NCBI RefSeq assembly: GCF_009391885.1
Contig: NZ_VZII01000014.1
Coordinates: forward strand, 62,001-126,000
Source of the DNA: Pseudomonas sp. MN1F
Lineage (GTDB): Bacteria; Pseudomonadota; Gammaproteobacteria; Pseudomonadales; Pseudomonadaceae
DNA length: 64,000 nucleotides
Direction of reading: 5' to 3'
In this document: positions 7,646 to 16,291 of the stretch, piece by piece
How the letters are laid out: each line of letters begins with the position of its first letter
Position numbering within the stretch: position 1 is the first letter of the stretch
Notes under the pieces: generated by a model
Seen by the model: the letters and a program-made list of their open reading frames with translations, nothing else
Databases searched by the model: none
Told to the model about the DNA's origin: nothing
Position numbers and translations under genes: made by a program

Positions 7646-8998
7646 TCACAGGAACCAGCGGTACTCCCGCGCACTGACTTCCTGCATGAATGCCAGATGG
7701 TCCTGGCGCTTGTTCTCGCAATACACCATCACGAACTCCTCCCCCAGCCCCTCGTTCACCGCCGGGTGGCTGCGCATGGCCGCGACCGCGCCGAGCATGT
7801 CCTTGGGGAAATCGATCCCGCTGCTGCGATCTTCGTTCAGCGGCGCAATCGGCTCCTGCCCGGCATCCAGCCCATGCTCCATGCCGCACAGGATCGCCGC
7901 CAGCACCAGGTACGGGTTGGCATCCGCCCCCGCCAGCCGATGCTCGATACGCAGGTTGCGCGCATCCGACTCGGGAATGCGAATGCACGCATCACGGTCC
8001 TCGAACCCCCAGCTGGCACGGCTGGCGGCATTGACCATGGCGCCGTAGCGGCGGAACGCATTGTGGTTGGCGGCGAAGATCGGCATGCAGTGCGGCAGCA
8101 GCGCCAGGCAGCCGGCCACCGCGTGGCGCAACGGGCGTTGCTGGTCGGCGGCCAGCAGGTTGTTGCCGGCCTGGTCGTACAGGCTCACATGCACATGCAT
8201 GCCGCTGCCCGGCGCCTGCAGGTAGGGCTTGCTCATGAACGAGGCGCGCAGCCCATGCTTGAGCGCCACCCCGCGGGTGCTGCGGCAGAACAGGGCGGCC
8301 CAGTCGGCGGCTTGCAGGCCGTCGTCGCAGTGGCCGAAGTTGATCTCGAACTGACCGGGGCCCAGTTCGGCGGTGATGACGTTGGCGTCTACACCTTGCG
8401 TATTGGCGGTGTCGACCATGTCGTGCAGCACGTCGCTGAAGCGCGACAGCCGTTCGATGTGCATGTTGGGCTGGTCGTCGGGGTCATCGCTGAGGGGATC
8501 ACGCGGGAACTGCGGCAGGCCTTGCTTGAGCGCACGGTCGAACAGGTAGAACTCCAGTTCGAACGCCACCACCGGGCGAATGCCGCGTCGTTCGAGGCGC
8601 TGCAGCACACGGGCGAGGACCTCGCGGGGCTCGAACTCGATCGGCGCGGCAGTGCCGTCGGAGCTGATCAGCATCTGCCCCAGCGGCTCGCGCTCCCAGG
8701 TTACCGGCTTGAGCGTGCCGGGGATCAGGCGGCGGATGGCATCCGGGTCGCCGTCGTTGAAGCAGTAGTCGCCAATCGGGAACAGCCCACCTTGTACGCC
8801 CAACAGCACGCAGTTCTGCGGCAGTTTCAGCGGGCTGCCAGCGGCGACTTTCTCCAGCATGTCGATGGGGTAGCGCTTGCCATAGAAGTGCCCGGGGATG
8901 TCCAGGCTGAGCAGGTCGACATGGCTGACGTCGGGGTAGCGGGCACGGAACGCGCGGACTTCACTGAGCAGATCGGGAAAGCCTGTTGTTAGGGTCAT
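7646..8998 (-). CDS. Glutamine synthetase-family gamma-glutamyl-polyamine synthetase (PuuA/PauA-like)
   Basis: A 450-residue ATP-dependent ligase of the glutamine synthetase III/PuuA branch. Visible GS motifs are AFELEFYLFD (metal-binding Glu), GPGQFEINF, PGSGMHVHVSL, NHNAFRRYG and the catalytic loop RIEHRLAGADANPYL. PuuA-type enzymes couple glutamate to putrescine or another polyamine so that a flavin oxidase can act on the product. The gene lies 9 bases after the XRE-cupin regulator gene, which overlaps the oxidase gene, so oxidase-regulator-synthetase form one operon read on the minus strand. The exact amine is not readable from sequence. Confidence 0.85.
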   Translation of the reverse strand: MTLTTGFPDLLSEVRAFRARYPDVSHVDLLSLDIPGHFYGKRYPIDMLEKVAAGSPLKLPQNCVLLGVQGGLFPIGDYCFNDGDPDAIRRLIPGTLKPVTWEREPLGQMLISSDGTAAPIEFEPREVLARVLQRLERRGIRPVVAFELEFYLFDRALKQGLPQFPRDPLSDDPDDQPNMHIERLSRFSDVLHDMVDTANTQGVDANVITAELGPGQFEINFGHCDDGLQAADWAALFCRSTRGVALKHGLRASFMSKPYLQAPGSGMHVHVSLYDQAGNNLLAADQQRPLRHAVAGCLALLPHCMPIFAANHNAFRRYGAMVNAASRASWGFEDRDACIRIPESDARNLRIEHRLAGADANPYLVLAAILCGMEHGLDAGQEPIAPLNEDRSSGIDFPKDMLGAVAAMRSHPAVNEGLGEEFVMVYCENKRQDHLAFMQEVSAREYRWFL

Positions 8999-9007
8999 GC
9001 TGTGCTC

Positions 9008-9559
9008 TCATCGGAATACCCAGAGGACGCGGGTCGTCTGGTTGGTCAGGTTGGCGTAGCGAAAGTGGCGGTTGGGTGGCAGCTGGAAGCTGTCGTTGGG
9101 CGCGAGGGTCACGGCTTGCTCGTCCTCGGCAAGCCAGAGGGTCAGTTCACCCTCGAGGACGAAACCCCCTTGCTCGGAGCTGTCGTCCAGGTGCCCCTCG
9201 CCACTGCTGGCGCCGGGCGCCAGGTGGCTTTCGAGCATGGCAAAACGGCCGTTGAGGGTCGGCGAGGCGAGCACGTCGCTGATGCCTTCGGCGTAGTAGA
9301 TGGTGCGTCGCTCGCCGGGGCGGGTGACCCAGTCCAGCGCGGGTGGCTGGCTGGCCTGGTAGAAGTAGGTGGTCGGCACCTGCAGGGCTTCGCTGATCGC
9401 CGTGAGGTCGGCCACGGTCGGCTGCGACAGGCCGCGCTCGACCTGGGACAGAAAGCCCAGCGAGCGTTTGACCTTGCCCGCCAGCTCATCGAGGGTCAGC
9501 CCGCGGTGCTTGCGCAGGTCGCGGATCAGCAGGGCCAGGCCCTGGGCGTCTTCAGACAT
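9008..9559 (-). CDS. XRE-family regulator with C-terminal cupin (PuuR-like)
   Basis: A 183-residue regulator. An N-terminal helix-turn-helix (RDLRKHRGLTLDELAGKV, SLGFLSQVERGLSQPT, about residues 10-65) is followed by a cupin sensor domain (about 105-182, FVLEGELTLWLAEDEQAV, PNDSFQLPPNRHFRY). This is the architecture of PuuR-type polyamine repressors. The start at 9559 overlaps the stop of the upstream oxidase gene by 8 bases (ATGTCTGA), giving translational coupling. The same frame stays open much further upstream inside the oxidase gene, but that part is antiparallel-free shadow sequence. It probably represses its own operon via the palindrome at 10871. The inducer may be a gamma-glutamylated amine or free polyamine. 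Confidence 0.83.
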   Translation of the reverse strand: MSEDAQGLALLIRDLRKHRGLTLDELAGKVKRSLGFLSQVERGLSQPTVADLTAISEALQVPTTYFYQASQPPALDWVTRPGERRTIYYAEGISDVLASPTLNGRFAMLESHLAPGASSGEGHLDDSSEQGGFVLEGELTLWLAEDEQAVTLAPNDSFQLPPNRHFRYANLTNQTTRVLWVFR

Positions 9560-10841
9560 GATCGCGCATCCTGTACCAGGCCTTGGCCGCCGCTTCCAGC
9601 GGAGCGGCCAGCAGGTCACCGCCGGGGAAGCGGCCGTTGTCGATGCCCTGGTACAACGCCAGCAGGTCGTCGTCGCCGAGGATGGCATCGCTGACCGCCC
9701 GCGCGGCGGCCAGGGTCGGCAGTACGCCATGGCCGGAGAAACCTTGCAGCCAGTAGCGCTGGCCCTCGCGGCCGACGTCCGGGGTGCGCTGGATGCTGCA
9801 GTCGATGTGGCCGCCCCAGGCATAGTCGATGGCCACCCCGGCCAGTTGCGGGAACACCCGTTCCAGGTAGGGGCGGGTGGCGCTGGCGACGTCCTTGGGG
9901 ATGCCGCCCAGGTAGGTGCAGCCACCGCCGAACAGCAAGCGGTGGTCGGGGGTGAGGCGGAAGTAGTCGGGCACGAACTGGTTGTCGATCACGCAGCTGT
10001 TGCGCGGCAGCAGCGAGCGGGCGAACTCGGCATCCAGCGGCGCGGTGGCCACCTGGTATGAGCCGACCGGCAGCAGCCGGCGCGACAGGCCGCGGTCGAG
10101 GCGGTCGATGTAGGCATTGCAGGCCAGTACCAGCACGTCGCAGTGCACCTCGCCATGCTCGGTGCGGGCCACGTAGCCGTTGGCGCCGGGCTGATAGCCG
10201 AGCACCTGGCTCTGCTCGAAGATGCGCCCGCCATGGGCTTCGATAGTGGCAGCCAGGCCCTGGGCCAGCTTCAGCGGGTTGAGGTGCGCGCCTTTGCCGT
10301 CATACAGCGCGGCCTGGTAGCGCGGGCTGTCGATCCATTGCGGCAGCTCGTCACGGCCGATCAGGCGCAGGGCGTCGTAGCCCCATTTGTGCTCGGCGTC
10401 GTGCAGGGCGTCTTCGAGCATCTTGATGCGCCGAGGCAGCACGGCGGTCCACAGGCTGCCGAGCCGGTAGTCGATGTCGAAGCCATGGCGCAGGGGCAGC
10501 TCGCGCATCTCGTCGGCGGCCCAGCACATGCTGTCCCGCAGCCGCCGGGTGCGTTCCACGCCCAGCGCTTTCTCCAAGGGCGGCATGTCGCACGACCAGC
10601 CCAGCAACGCCTGGCCACCGTTGCGACCGGAGGCGGCCCAGGCAACCCGGCTGGCTTCCAGCAGGGTGACGCGTTTGCCGGCCAAGGTCAGGCGCAGTGC
10701 CGTGTGCAGGCCGCTGAAACCGGCGCCGATGATCAGCACATCGGTGTTGTGCGGGCCTTGCAGGGTAGGGCGCAGGGGGATGCTGGCGGGGTAGGTCTGG
10801 GCGTAGTAGCTGGCGACGTGCTGGGCGGATTGCTTGAACAT
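9552..10841 (-). CDS. FAD-dependent gamma-glutamyl-polyamine oxidoreductase (PuuB/DAO family)
   Basis: A 429-residue DAO-family flavoprotein. The dinucleotide-binding motif DVLIIGAGFSGLHTALRL (about residues 34-51) is followed by WAASGRNGGQALLGW, the signature of PuuB/OrdL-like oxidases. The C-terminal FAD block is LQGFSGHGVLPTLAAARAV. PuuB oxidises gamma-glutamylputrescine to the aldehyde. First gene of the minus-strand operon with the regulator and the PuuA-like synthetase. No aldehyde dehydrogenase or gamma-Glu-GABA hydrolase gene is nearby in the window, so the rest of the pathway must be encoded elsewhere. Its promoter region holds ATTTTCATGAAAAT. Confidence 0.87.
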   Translation of the reverse strand: MFKQSAQHVASYYAQTYPASIPLRPTLQGPHNTDVLIIGAGFSGLHTALRLTLAGKRVTLLEASRVAWAASGRNGGQALLGWSCDMPPLEKALGVERTRRLRDSMCWAADEMRELPLRHGFDIDYRLGSLWTAVLPRRIKMLEDALHDAEHKWGYDALRLIGRDELPQWIDSPRYQAALYDGKGAHLNPLKLAQGLAATIEAHGGRIFEQSQVLGYQPGANGYVARTEHGEVHCDVLVLACNAYIDRLDRGLSRRLLPVGSYQVATAPLDAEFARSLLPRNSCVIDNQFVPDYFRLTPDHRLLFGGGCTYLGGIPKDVASATRPYLERVFPQLAGVAIDYAWGGHIDCSIQRTPDVGREGQRYWLQGFSGHGVLPTLAAARAVSDAILGDDDLLALYQGIDNGRFPGGDLLAAPLEAAAKAWYRMRDHV

Positions 10842-10870
10842 GCCTGGGCCTCGTGAAATTTATTGTGGTT

Positions 10871-10904
10871 ATTTTCATGAAAATTTAGCAGGTAATTTTC
10901 ATGG
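10871..10904. promoter_or_regulatory. Candidate operator between the polyamine oxidase operon and the LysR gene
   Basis: A perfect palindrome ATTTTCATGAAAAT (10871-10884) is followed one turn later by a half copy AATTTTCATG (10895-10904). The site is AT-rich in a GC-rich background and lies 30-60 bases upstream of the oxidase ATG. It is a natural binding site for the operon's own XRE-cupin regulator or for the divergent LysR protein. This is inference from symmetry and position. Confidence 0.5.
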
Positions 10905-10972
10905 CGCCAGGGCCGTTCGTCTTTCTTGATGGGTTGTATATGATCCGCAAGCCGCTCTGACAGGAATCTCCG

Positions 10973-11860
10973 ATGCGCCGCCTGCCTTCCCTGACCGCCC
11001 TGCGCACCTTCGAATGCGCCGCCCGCCATGGCCACTTCGGCCGCGCCGCCGCTGAGTTGTGCGTCACCGACAGCGCCGTCAGCCACCAGATTCGCCAGCT
11101 CGAGGAGCAGCTCGGTGTCGCCCTGTTCGAGCGCGTGGGCCGCCAGGTGCGCCCCAGCGCCGAAGCCGAACGCCTGCTGCATCACCTGCAACAGGCCTTC
11201 GAGCTGATCGGCAAGGCCTGCGACGAGTTGCGTGACCCGGCGTCCCAAGCGGTGCTGAGGGTGGCGGTGACAGCGGAGCTGGCGCAAAAATGGCTGGTCG
11301 CGCGCCTGGCCGACTTCAGCAGCCGCTACCCGCACATCACCCTGCACCTGCACGATCAGCCGATTGATGCCGGCGCCCCGGCGCTGGACGTCGACCTGGC
11401 CATCACCTACGGCACCAGCGCCCTGGACGCCAGCACCCACTTCGTTCGGCCACTGCCGTTGCTGCAGTTCTTTCCGGTGTGCAGCCCGGGCCTGTTCAAC
11501 CAGGGCGGCCTCAAGCGCCCGCGCGAGCTGGTGCGCCACTGCCTGTTGCACGACGACCAGGATGGCCGCACCTGGACCACCTGGCTGGCCACCCATGCCG
11601 AGGACGCCTTGCCCACCCGTCAGCTGTATTTCCCCCATGCCGCGCTGGCGCTGGAGGCCGCGCTGCTGGGGCAGGGCGTGGCGATGGGCGACAACCTGAC
11701 CTGCCAGGCTGACCTGCAGAGCGGCCGGCTGGTGCGCCCGTTCAGTGCCAGCGTGACGGCCCAGGGGCAGTACGCGCTGGTGTGCGAACGGCTGCGCCTG
11801 GAGCGTGCGCCGGTGGCCGACTTCATCGAATGGTTCATCGAACAGCTGGGCGATAGCTGA
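10973..11860 (+). CDS. LysR-family transcriptional regulator (GcvA-like)
   Basis: A 295-residue LysR regulator starting MRRLPSLTALRTFECAARHGHFGRAAAEL. The winged HTH continues with VTDSAVSHQIRQLEEQLG (about residues 23-45), and the effector domain starts near residue 92 (LRVAVTAELAQKWLVARL). The sequence resembles the GcvA/AmpR branch. It sits between the divergent polyamine oxidase operon and the agmatine deiminase/binding-protein pair, so it probably controls one or both. Its stop codon lies inside a 13-bp inverted repeat at 11851. The inducer is unknown. Confidence 0.82.
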   Translation: MRRLPSLTALRTFECAARHGHFGRAAAELCVTDSAVSHQIRQLEEQLGVALFERVGRQVRPSAEAERLLHHLQQAFELIGKACDELRDPASQAVLRVAVTAELAQKWLVARLADFSSRYPHITLHLHDQPIDAGAPALDVDLAITYGTSALDASTHFVRPLPLLQFFPVCSPGLFNQGGLKRPRELVRHCLLHDDQDGRTWTTWLATHAEDALPTRQLYFPHAALALEAALLGQGVAMGDNLTCQADLQSGRLVRPFSASVTAQGQYALVCERLRLERAPVADFIEWFIEQLGDS

Positions 11861-11877
11861 ATTGAATTCAGCTATCG
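11851..11877 (+). terminator. Inverted repeat over the LysR stop codon
   Basis: CGATAGCTGAATT and its exact complement AATTCAGCTATCG are separated by one base, and the TGA stop of the LysR gene (11858-11860) lies in the left arm. It is followed by CTGAGTTTTC. It fits a short intrinsic terminator. Its symmetry and location 75 bases upstream of the deiminase gene also allow an operator role. Confidence 0.5.
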
Positions 11878-11953
11878 CTGAGTTTTCATCGTTGGATGCC
11901 GCCAGCGCGGCGGCGTAGCGTGCAGCCATCACTCACCGACACGAGGTTGACCC

Positions 11954-13063
11954 ATGGCACGTTCGCTCACCACCACCCCCAAGGCCGATGGTTTCCGCCT
12001 GCCCGGCGAATTCGAGCGCAAGGCTGGCTGCTGGCTCGGCTGGCCTGAGCGCCCGGATGTCTGGCGCAATGGCGCCAAGCCTGCGCAGAAGGTCTGGGTC
12101 GAGATCGTCACGGCGATCGCCTCCAGCGAGCCGGTCACGGTCTGCGCCTCCGCTGCCCAGTACGCCAACGCCCGACGCCTGCTGCCAGCGCAGGTGCGGG
12201 TGGTGGAAATGACCTGCAACGACACTTGGTTCCGTGACAGCGGTGCCTGCTTTGTAGTCAATGACAACAGTGGTGAAGTGCGCGGTGTCGACTTCGAGTT
12301 CAACGCCTACGGCGGGCTCGATGGTGGCCTCTACTACCCGTGGGACAAGGACGACCAGATTGCCCAGAAGATCCTCGAAATCGAAGGCCTGGACCGCTAC
12401 CGTGCGCCGCTGATCGCCGAGCTTGGCGGCATCCAGAGTGACGGCCAGGGCAGCCTACTGACCACCGAGCAATGCCTGCTCAACCGCAACCGCAACGCCC
12501 ACCTGGGCAAGGCCGAGGTGACCCGTCGCCTTGAAGACTACCTGGGTGCCGAGCAGGTGATCTGGCTGCCGCGTGGTTGCAAGTTCGACGAGACCGATGG
12601 CCACGTCGACGACCTGGCCTGCTTCGTGCGCCCCGGCGAAGTGGTGCTGCAATGGACCGACAACCGTGACGACCCACAGTGGGAAATCTACCAGGAGGCC
12701 TACGACATCCTGCGCAGCAGCCGCGATGCCCGTGGGCGTGAACTCAAGGTACACAAGCTGCCCCAGCCCGACGTGCTGCGCTGGACGGCCGAAGAGGCCG
12801 CAGGGCTGGATCAGGTCGAAGGTACACACCTGCGCGAGGCCGGTACCCAGATCTGTGCCTCGTACATCAACTATTACGCCGGCAACTCGGCCATCGTCGT
12901 GCCGCTGTTTGGCGACCGCAATGACGCCGTTGCCCAGGCGACCCTGGCCGAGCTGTTCCCCGATCACCGCATCATCGGTATCGAGAACTCCCGCGAGATC
13001 CTGCTTGGCGGCGGCAATGTCGCCTGCATCACCATGCCGCAATACGCAGGAGGCCGCCGCTGA
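11954..13063 (+). CDS. Agmatine deiminase-like enzyme (divergent AguA)
   Basis: A 369-residue agmatine deiminase/peptidylarginine deiminase fold protein. It keeps the AguA opening (PKADGFRLPGEF, GWPERPDVWR), the catalytic Asp loop WFRDSGA, ETDGHVDDL (catalytic His and Asp) and the C-terminal nucleophile GGGNVACITM. Two family blocks differ from those I recall for characterised AguA: EGGSIHVDGEG reads ELGGIQSDGQG (His to Gln), and GGNIHCIT reads GGNVACIT. AguA turns agmatine into N-carbamoylputrescine. These changes near the active site leave room for a related guanidino substrate. Its stop overlaps the start of the binding-protein gene by one base. No aguB is adjacent. Confidence 0.78.
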   Translation: MARSLTTTPKADGFRLPGEFERKAGCWLGWPERPDVWRNGAKPAQKVWVEIVTAIASSEPVTVCASAAQYANARRLLPAQVRVVEMTCNDTWFRDSGACFVVNDNSGEVRGVDFEFNAYGGLDGGLYYPWDKDDQIAQKILEIEGLDRYRAPLIAELGGIQSDGQGSLLTTEQCLLNRNRNAHLGKAEVTRRLEDYLGAEQVIWLPRGCKFDETDGHVDDLACFVRPGEVVLQWTDNRDDPQWEIYQEAYDILRSSRDARGRELKVHKLPQPDVLRWTAEEAAGLDQVEGTHLREAGTQICASYINYYAGNSAIVVPLFGDRNDAVAQATLAELFPDHRIIGIENSREILLGGGNVACITMPQYAGGRR

Positions 13064-14160
13064 TGAAGCTGAGCGCACTCACCCTTGCGCTCGCCCTGGG
13101 CTGCGCCGCCTCGGCGGCCCAGGCTGCCGAGGCACAACAGCCGACCGTCAACCTGTATATCTGGGGCGAGTACCTTGCCCCCGATACCTTGACCCGGTTC
13201 GAGCAGGAAACCGGCATTCGTGTGGTGGCCGATCACTTCGACTCGCTGGAAACGGCCGAGACCAAGCTGTTGACCGGTGGCAGTGGCTACGACGTGGTAC
13301 TGACCGCCGGCCAGCACCTGAGCCGGGCCATTGCCAGCGGCGCCCTGCAGCCGCTGGACAAAGCCCGGCTGCCGCACCTGGCTGGGGTGGGTGAAGAGTT
13401 CCGCCAGCACATGGCCTTGTTCGACCCGGGCAACCGCTATGCCGGGACCTATGCCTGGGGCACCACAGGGGTGGGCTACCAGCAGCAGGCAGTAACTGCG
13501 CGTATGGGCGACGCGCCGCTGGACAGTTGGGCGATGCTGTTCGACCCGCAGGTGGTGGCGAAATTCGCCGACTGCGGGGTGAGCCTGCTCAACGACCCCA
13601 ACGAAGTGTTTGCTGCGGTGATGCGCTACATGGGCCTGGACATCAATCAGCAGCGCCTTGAGGACCTGAAGGCGGCCGAGGTGCAGCTGCGCAAGGTGCG
13701 CCCGTACATTCGCTACTTTGACAATGACCGCAACATCAACGACCTGGCCAATGGCGAAACCTGTGTGGCGATGTCGTGGAACGGCAACGTGGCCATCGCC
13801 GCGGGGCAGGCGCAGCAGGCGGGCAAGGCGTTTGAGCTGGATTACAGCATTCCGAAGGAGGGCACGTTGATCTGGCTGGATGCGCTGGTGGTGCCCAAGG
13901 ATGCACCGCATGCGGATGCGGCGTGGAAGTTGGTGGACTACCTGATGCGGCCGGATGTGATCGCGCCGATTACCGACACCATCCATTACGCCAATGCGAT
14001 CACGGCGGCGGATGGGCTGGTGGATGCGCAGATCCGCAATGCGCCGGGGACTTATCCGCCTGCCGAAGTGAGGGCGCGGTTGTATGGCAAGAATGACAAT
14101 GGCAAGGAGTTCAACCGCGAGCTGACCCGGGCGTTCAGCCGACTGAAGAGTGGTACCTGA
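13063..14160 (+). CDS. Periplasmic polyamine/guanidino-amine-binding protein (PotF/SpuD family)
   Basis: A 365-residue solute-binding protein. The signal peptide MKLSALTLALALGCAASAAQA is followed by the PotD/PotF-type opening NLYIWGEYLAPDTLTRFE. Other family blocks are LTGGSGYDVVLTAGQHLSRA, YAWGTTGVGY and MSWNGNVAIAAGQAQ. It would capture a polyamine for an ABC importer. Its ATG shares a base with the deiminase stop (TGATG), so the two are translationally coupled. That suggests it binds the deiminase substrate, such as agmatine. No ABC ATPase or permease gene is near, so it must use a transporter encoded elsewhere or act as a sensor. Confidence 0.85.
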   Translation: MKLSALTLALALGCAASAAQAAEAQQPTVNLYIWGEYLAPDTLTRFEQETGIRVVADHFDSLETAETKLLTGGSGYDVVLTAGQHLSRAIASGALQPLDKARLPHLAGVGEEFRQHMALFDPGNRYAGTYAWGTTGVGYQQQAVTARMGDAPLDSWAMLFDPQVVAKFADCGVSLLNDPNEVFAAVMRYMGLDINQQRLEDLKAAEVQLRKVRPYIRYFDNDRNINDLANGETCVAMSWNGNVAIAAGQAQQAGKAFELDYSIPKEGTLIWLDALVVPKDAPHADAAWKLVDYLMRPDVIAPITDTIHYANAITAADGLVDAQIRNAPGTYPPAEVRARLYGKNDNGKEFNRELTRAFSRLKSGT

Positions 14161-14171
14161 CAGGCAACCCA

Positions 14172-16124
14172 TCAGCTTGAAGCTTTGCGCCTTGGTTTGC
14201 GGGCAGTAGTTTTGCCTTCAGCCGCCTTGCCTTTTGCGGCACTGCTGCGGCGCTTCTTCTTCCACGGCGCCGCCTTGCCCACCGCCGGCCCGGTAATGGT
14301 CATGCGCATCCCCCGGCAACGCTCCACCAGCTTGCCCATCCATGCCGACTGCCGGGTGACGAACTCTTCCAGGCTCATCTCGCCACTCTGCACCATGTCC
14401 AGCGCCTGTTCCCAGATGGCCGTGGTACCGGGGTCGGCAATGGCGCGGGGCACGGCGTCGATCAGGCTGAAGGCGGCTGGGGTGGCGGACAGGGCCTTGC
14501 CGTTCTTCAGCAGATAACCGCGGTCGAGCAAGCCCTGGATGATGCTGGCGCGGGTGGCTTCGGTGCCGATCCCGGTGGTTTCCTTGAGCTTCTGTTTCAG
14601 CTTTGGGTCGTCCACCAGCTTGGCGACGTTCTTCATCGCCTTGATCAGGTCGCCTTCGGTGAACGGTTTGGGTGGCTGGGTCCACAGGTCCTTCAGTTGC
14701 AAACCGTGCACGTTGCAGGCCTGGCCTTCACGCAAGGCCGGCAGCACCTGGGCTGGCTGGGCCTCGCGGCCCTTGGCCGGGGTCAGCGCCTCGGGCAGGG
14801 CGCGGCGCCAGCCGGGCTCGACGATTTGCTTGCCGACGGCGCGCAGGGCATGGCCGGCGCAGTCGAACTCGGCCTGGGTGCGGTCGCACTCGTGGTTGGG
14901 CAGGAACTGCGCCAGGTAGCGGGCACGGATCAGGGTATAGACCGCCTTGTGTTTGGCCGGCAGGCGAGCCGGGTCGCTGGCGGCTGCCGTGGGGATGATG
15001 CCGTGGTGGGCGCTGACCTTGGCGTCGTTCCAGGCGCGTGATCGGCGCTGTGGCTCCAGGTGCGCTTGCAGCGGCGCCAGGCTGGCGTCGGCCCGCTGCA
15101 GCGCCGCGAGGATGGCCGGCGCCTCGCCGTGCTGGCTGACCGGCAGGTAGCCGCAGTCGCTGCGCGGGTAGGTGATCAGCTTGTGGGTTTCGTACAGCGC
15201 CTGGGCGATGTCGAGGGTTTCCTGGGCGCCAAGGCCAAACTTTTTCGAGCATAGCTCCTGCAGGGTACCGAGGTCGAAGGGCAGTGGTGCGGCCTCGCGC
15301 ACGCGCTCGGTGGCGACCTTGAGTACCCGTGCCGTACCGGCATTGTTCATGTCGGCAGCGGCCTGCTGGGCCAGCGCCTGATTGAGGCAGCGGCCCTGGT
15401 CGTCACAGGTGTCCTCCGGTGCGCGCCACTGGGCGTTGAAAACCTGGCCGGCACTTTCCAGCTGGACATCGATGGCCCAGAACGGCACGGGCACGAAATC
15501 AGCGATGCTGCGGTCGCGGTCGACCACCAGGCGTAGGGTAGGGGTTTGTACCCGGCCCACTGGCAGCACGCCCTGGTAGCCGGACTGGCGACCGAGCAGG
15601 GTGAACAACCGGCTCATGTTCATGCCGATCAGCCAGTCGGCGCGGGAGCGGCCCAGGGCCGAGTGGTAGAGGTTGAAGGTTTCCTGGCCGGGTAGCAGGC
15701 GCGCCAGGGCCTTGCGGATCGAGGCGTCGTCCAGGGCCGACAGCCACAGGCGCTGGATCGGGCCGCGGTAGCGGCAATGCTCGACCAGTTCGCGGGCAAT
15801 CATTTCGCCTTCGCGGTCGGCGTCGGTGGCGATCACCAGCTCGCGGGCTTCGCCAAGCAGGCGCTTGACCGCCTTGTACTGGCTGGCGGTCTTGGGCTTG
15901 ACCAGCATCTTCCACTTTTCCGGAATGATCGGCAGGTCGGCCAGGTTCCAGCGCTTGTAGCGGTTGTCGTAGCTGTCGGGCGGAGCGGTTTCCAGCAGGT
16001 GGCCGATGCACCAGGTCACGCAGACGTCGGTGCCCTGCCAGCAGCCGTCGGCCTTGCGGTTGGCACCGAGCACCTTGGCGATGTCTTTGGCCTGGGAGGG
16101 TTTTTCACAGAGGAACAGGCGCAT
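14172..16124 (-). CDS. topB: DNA topoisomerase III (type IA)
   Basis: A 650-residue type IA topoisomerase, the length of E. coli TopB. It has an N-terminal Toprim domain (MRLFLCEKPSQAKDIAKVLG, and the acidic triad in ATDADREGEMIAREL), LPVGRVQTPTLRLVVDRD, and the active-site tyrosine in ITYPRSDCGYLP (about Tyr319). It relaxes and decatenates single-stranded intermediates. The C-terminus is a basic Lys/Arg/Ala tail (PWKKKRRSSAAKGKAAEGK) with no visible zinc finger. The ATG at 16124 is the family start; an open extension of 21 codons upstream is not conserved-looking. It is convergent with the binding-protein gene, 11 bases apart. Confidence 0.93.
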   Translation of the reverse strand: MRLFLCEKPSQAKDIAKVLGANRKADGCWQGTDVCVTWCIGHLLETAPPDSYDNRYKRWNLADLPIIPEKWKMLVKPKTASQYKAVKRLLGEARELVIATDADREGEMIARELVEHCRYRGPIQRLWLSALDDASIRKALARLLPGQETFNLYHSALGRSRADWLIGMNMSRLFTLLGRQSGYQGVLPVGRVQTPTLRLVVDRDRSIADFVPVPFWAIDVQLESAGQVFNAQWRAPEDTCDDQGRCLNQALAQQAAADMNNAGTARVLKVATERVREAAPLPFDLGTLQELCSKKFGLGAQETLDIAQALYETHKLITYPRSDCGYLPVSQHGEAPAILAALQRADASLAPLQAHLEPQRRSRAWNDAKVSAHHGIIPTAAASDPARLPAKHKAVYTLIRARYLAQFLPNHECDRTQAEFDCAGHALRAVGKQIVEPGWRRALPEALTPAKGREAQPAQVLPALREGQACNVHGLQLKDLWTQPPKPFTEGDLIKAMKNVAKLVDDPKLKQKLKETTGIGTEATRASIIQGLLDRGYLLKNGKALSATPAAFSLIDAVPRAIADPGTTAIWEQALDMVQSGEMSLEEFVTRQSAWMGKLVERCRGMRMTITGPAVGKAAPWKKKRRSSAAKGKAAEGKTTARKPRRKASS

Positions 16125-16240
16125 GGCCGGGAACGCTTCATCGGGAGTGATGGGCACTAGGATGCGCAAGCGGGGGCGCAGAGGCAAGTTTTATCTGGAT
16201 GGATGTACAGGTTTTTTGTGAGGGGGAGTGTCTTGACCTG

Positions 16241-16284
16241 TGCCGGCCTCTTCGCGGGTAAACCCGCGAAAGGGCCAGTGCAGG
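16241..16284. repeat. REP hairpin
   Basis: TGCCGGCCTCTTCGCGGGTAAACCCGCGAAAGGGCC contains the same core as the element at 7604. It lies between the GNAT gene's 3' end and the topB start, and probably marks the end of the roxA-GNAT transcript. Confidence 0.78.
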
Positions 16285-16291
16285 TTACAGA

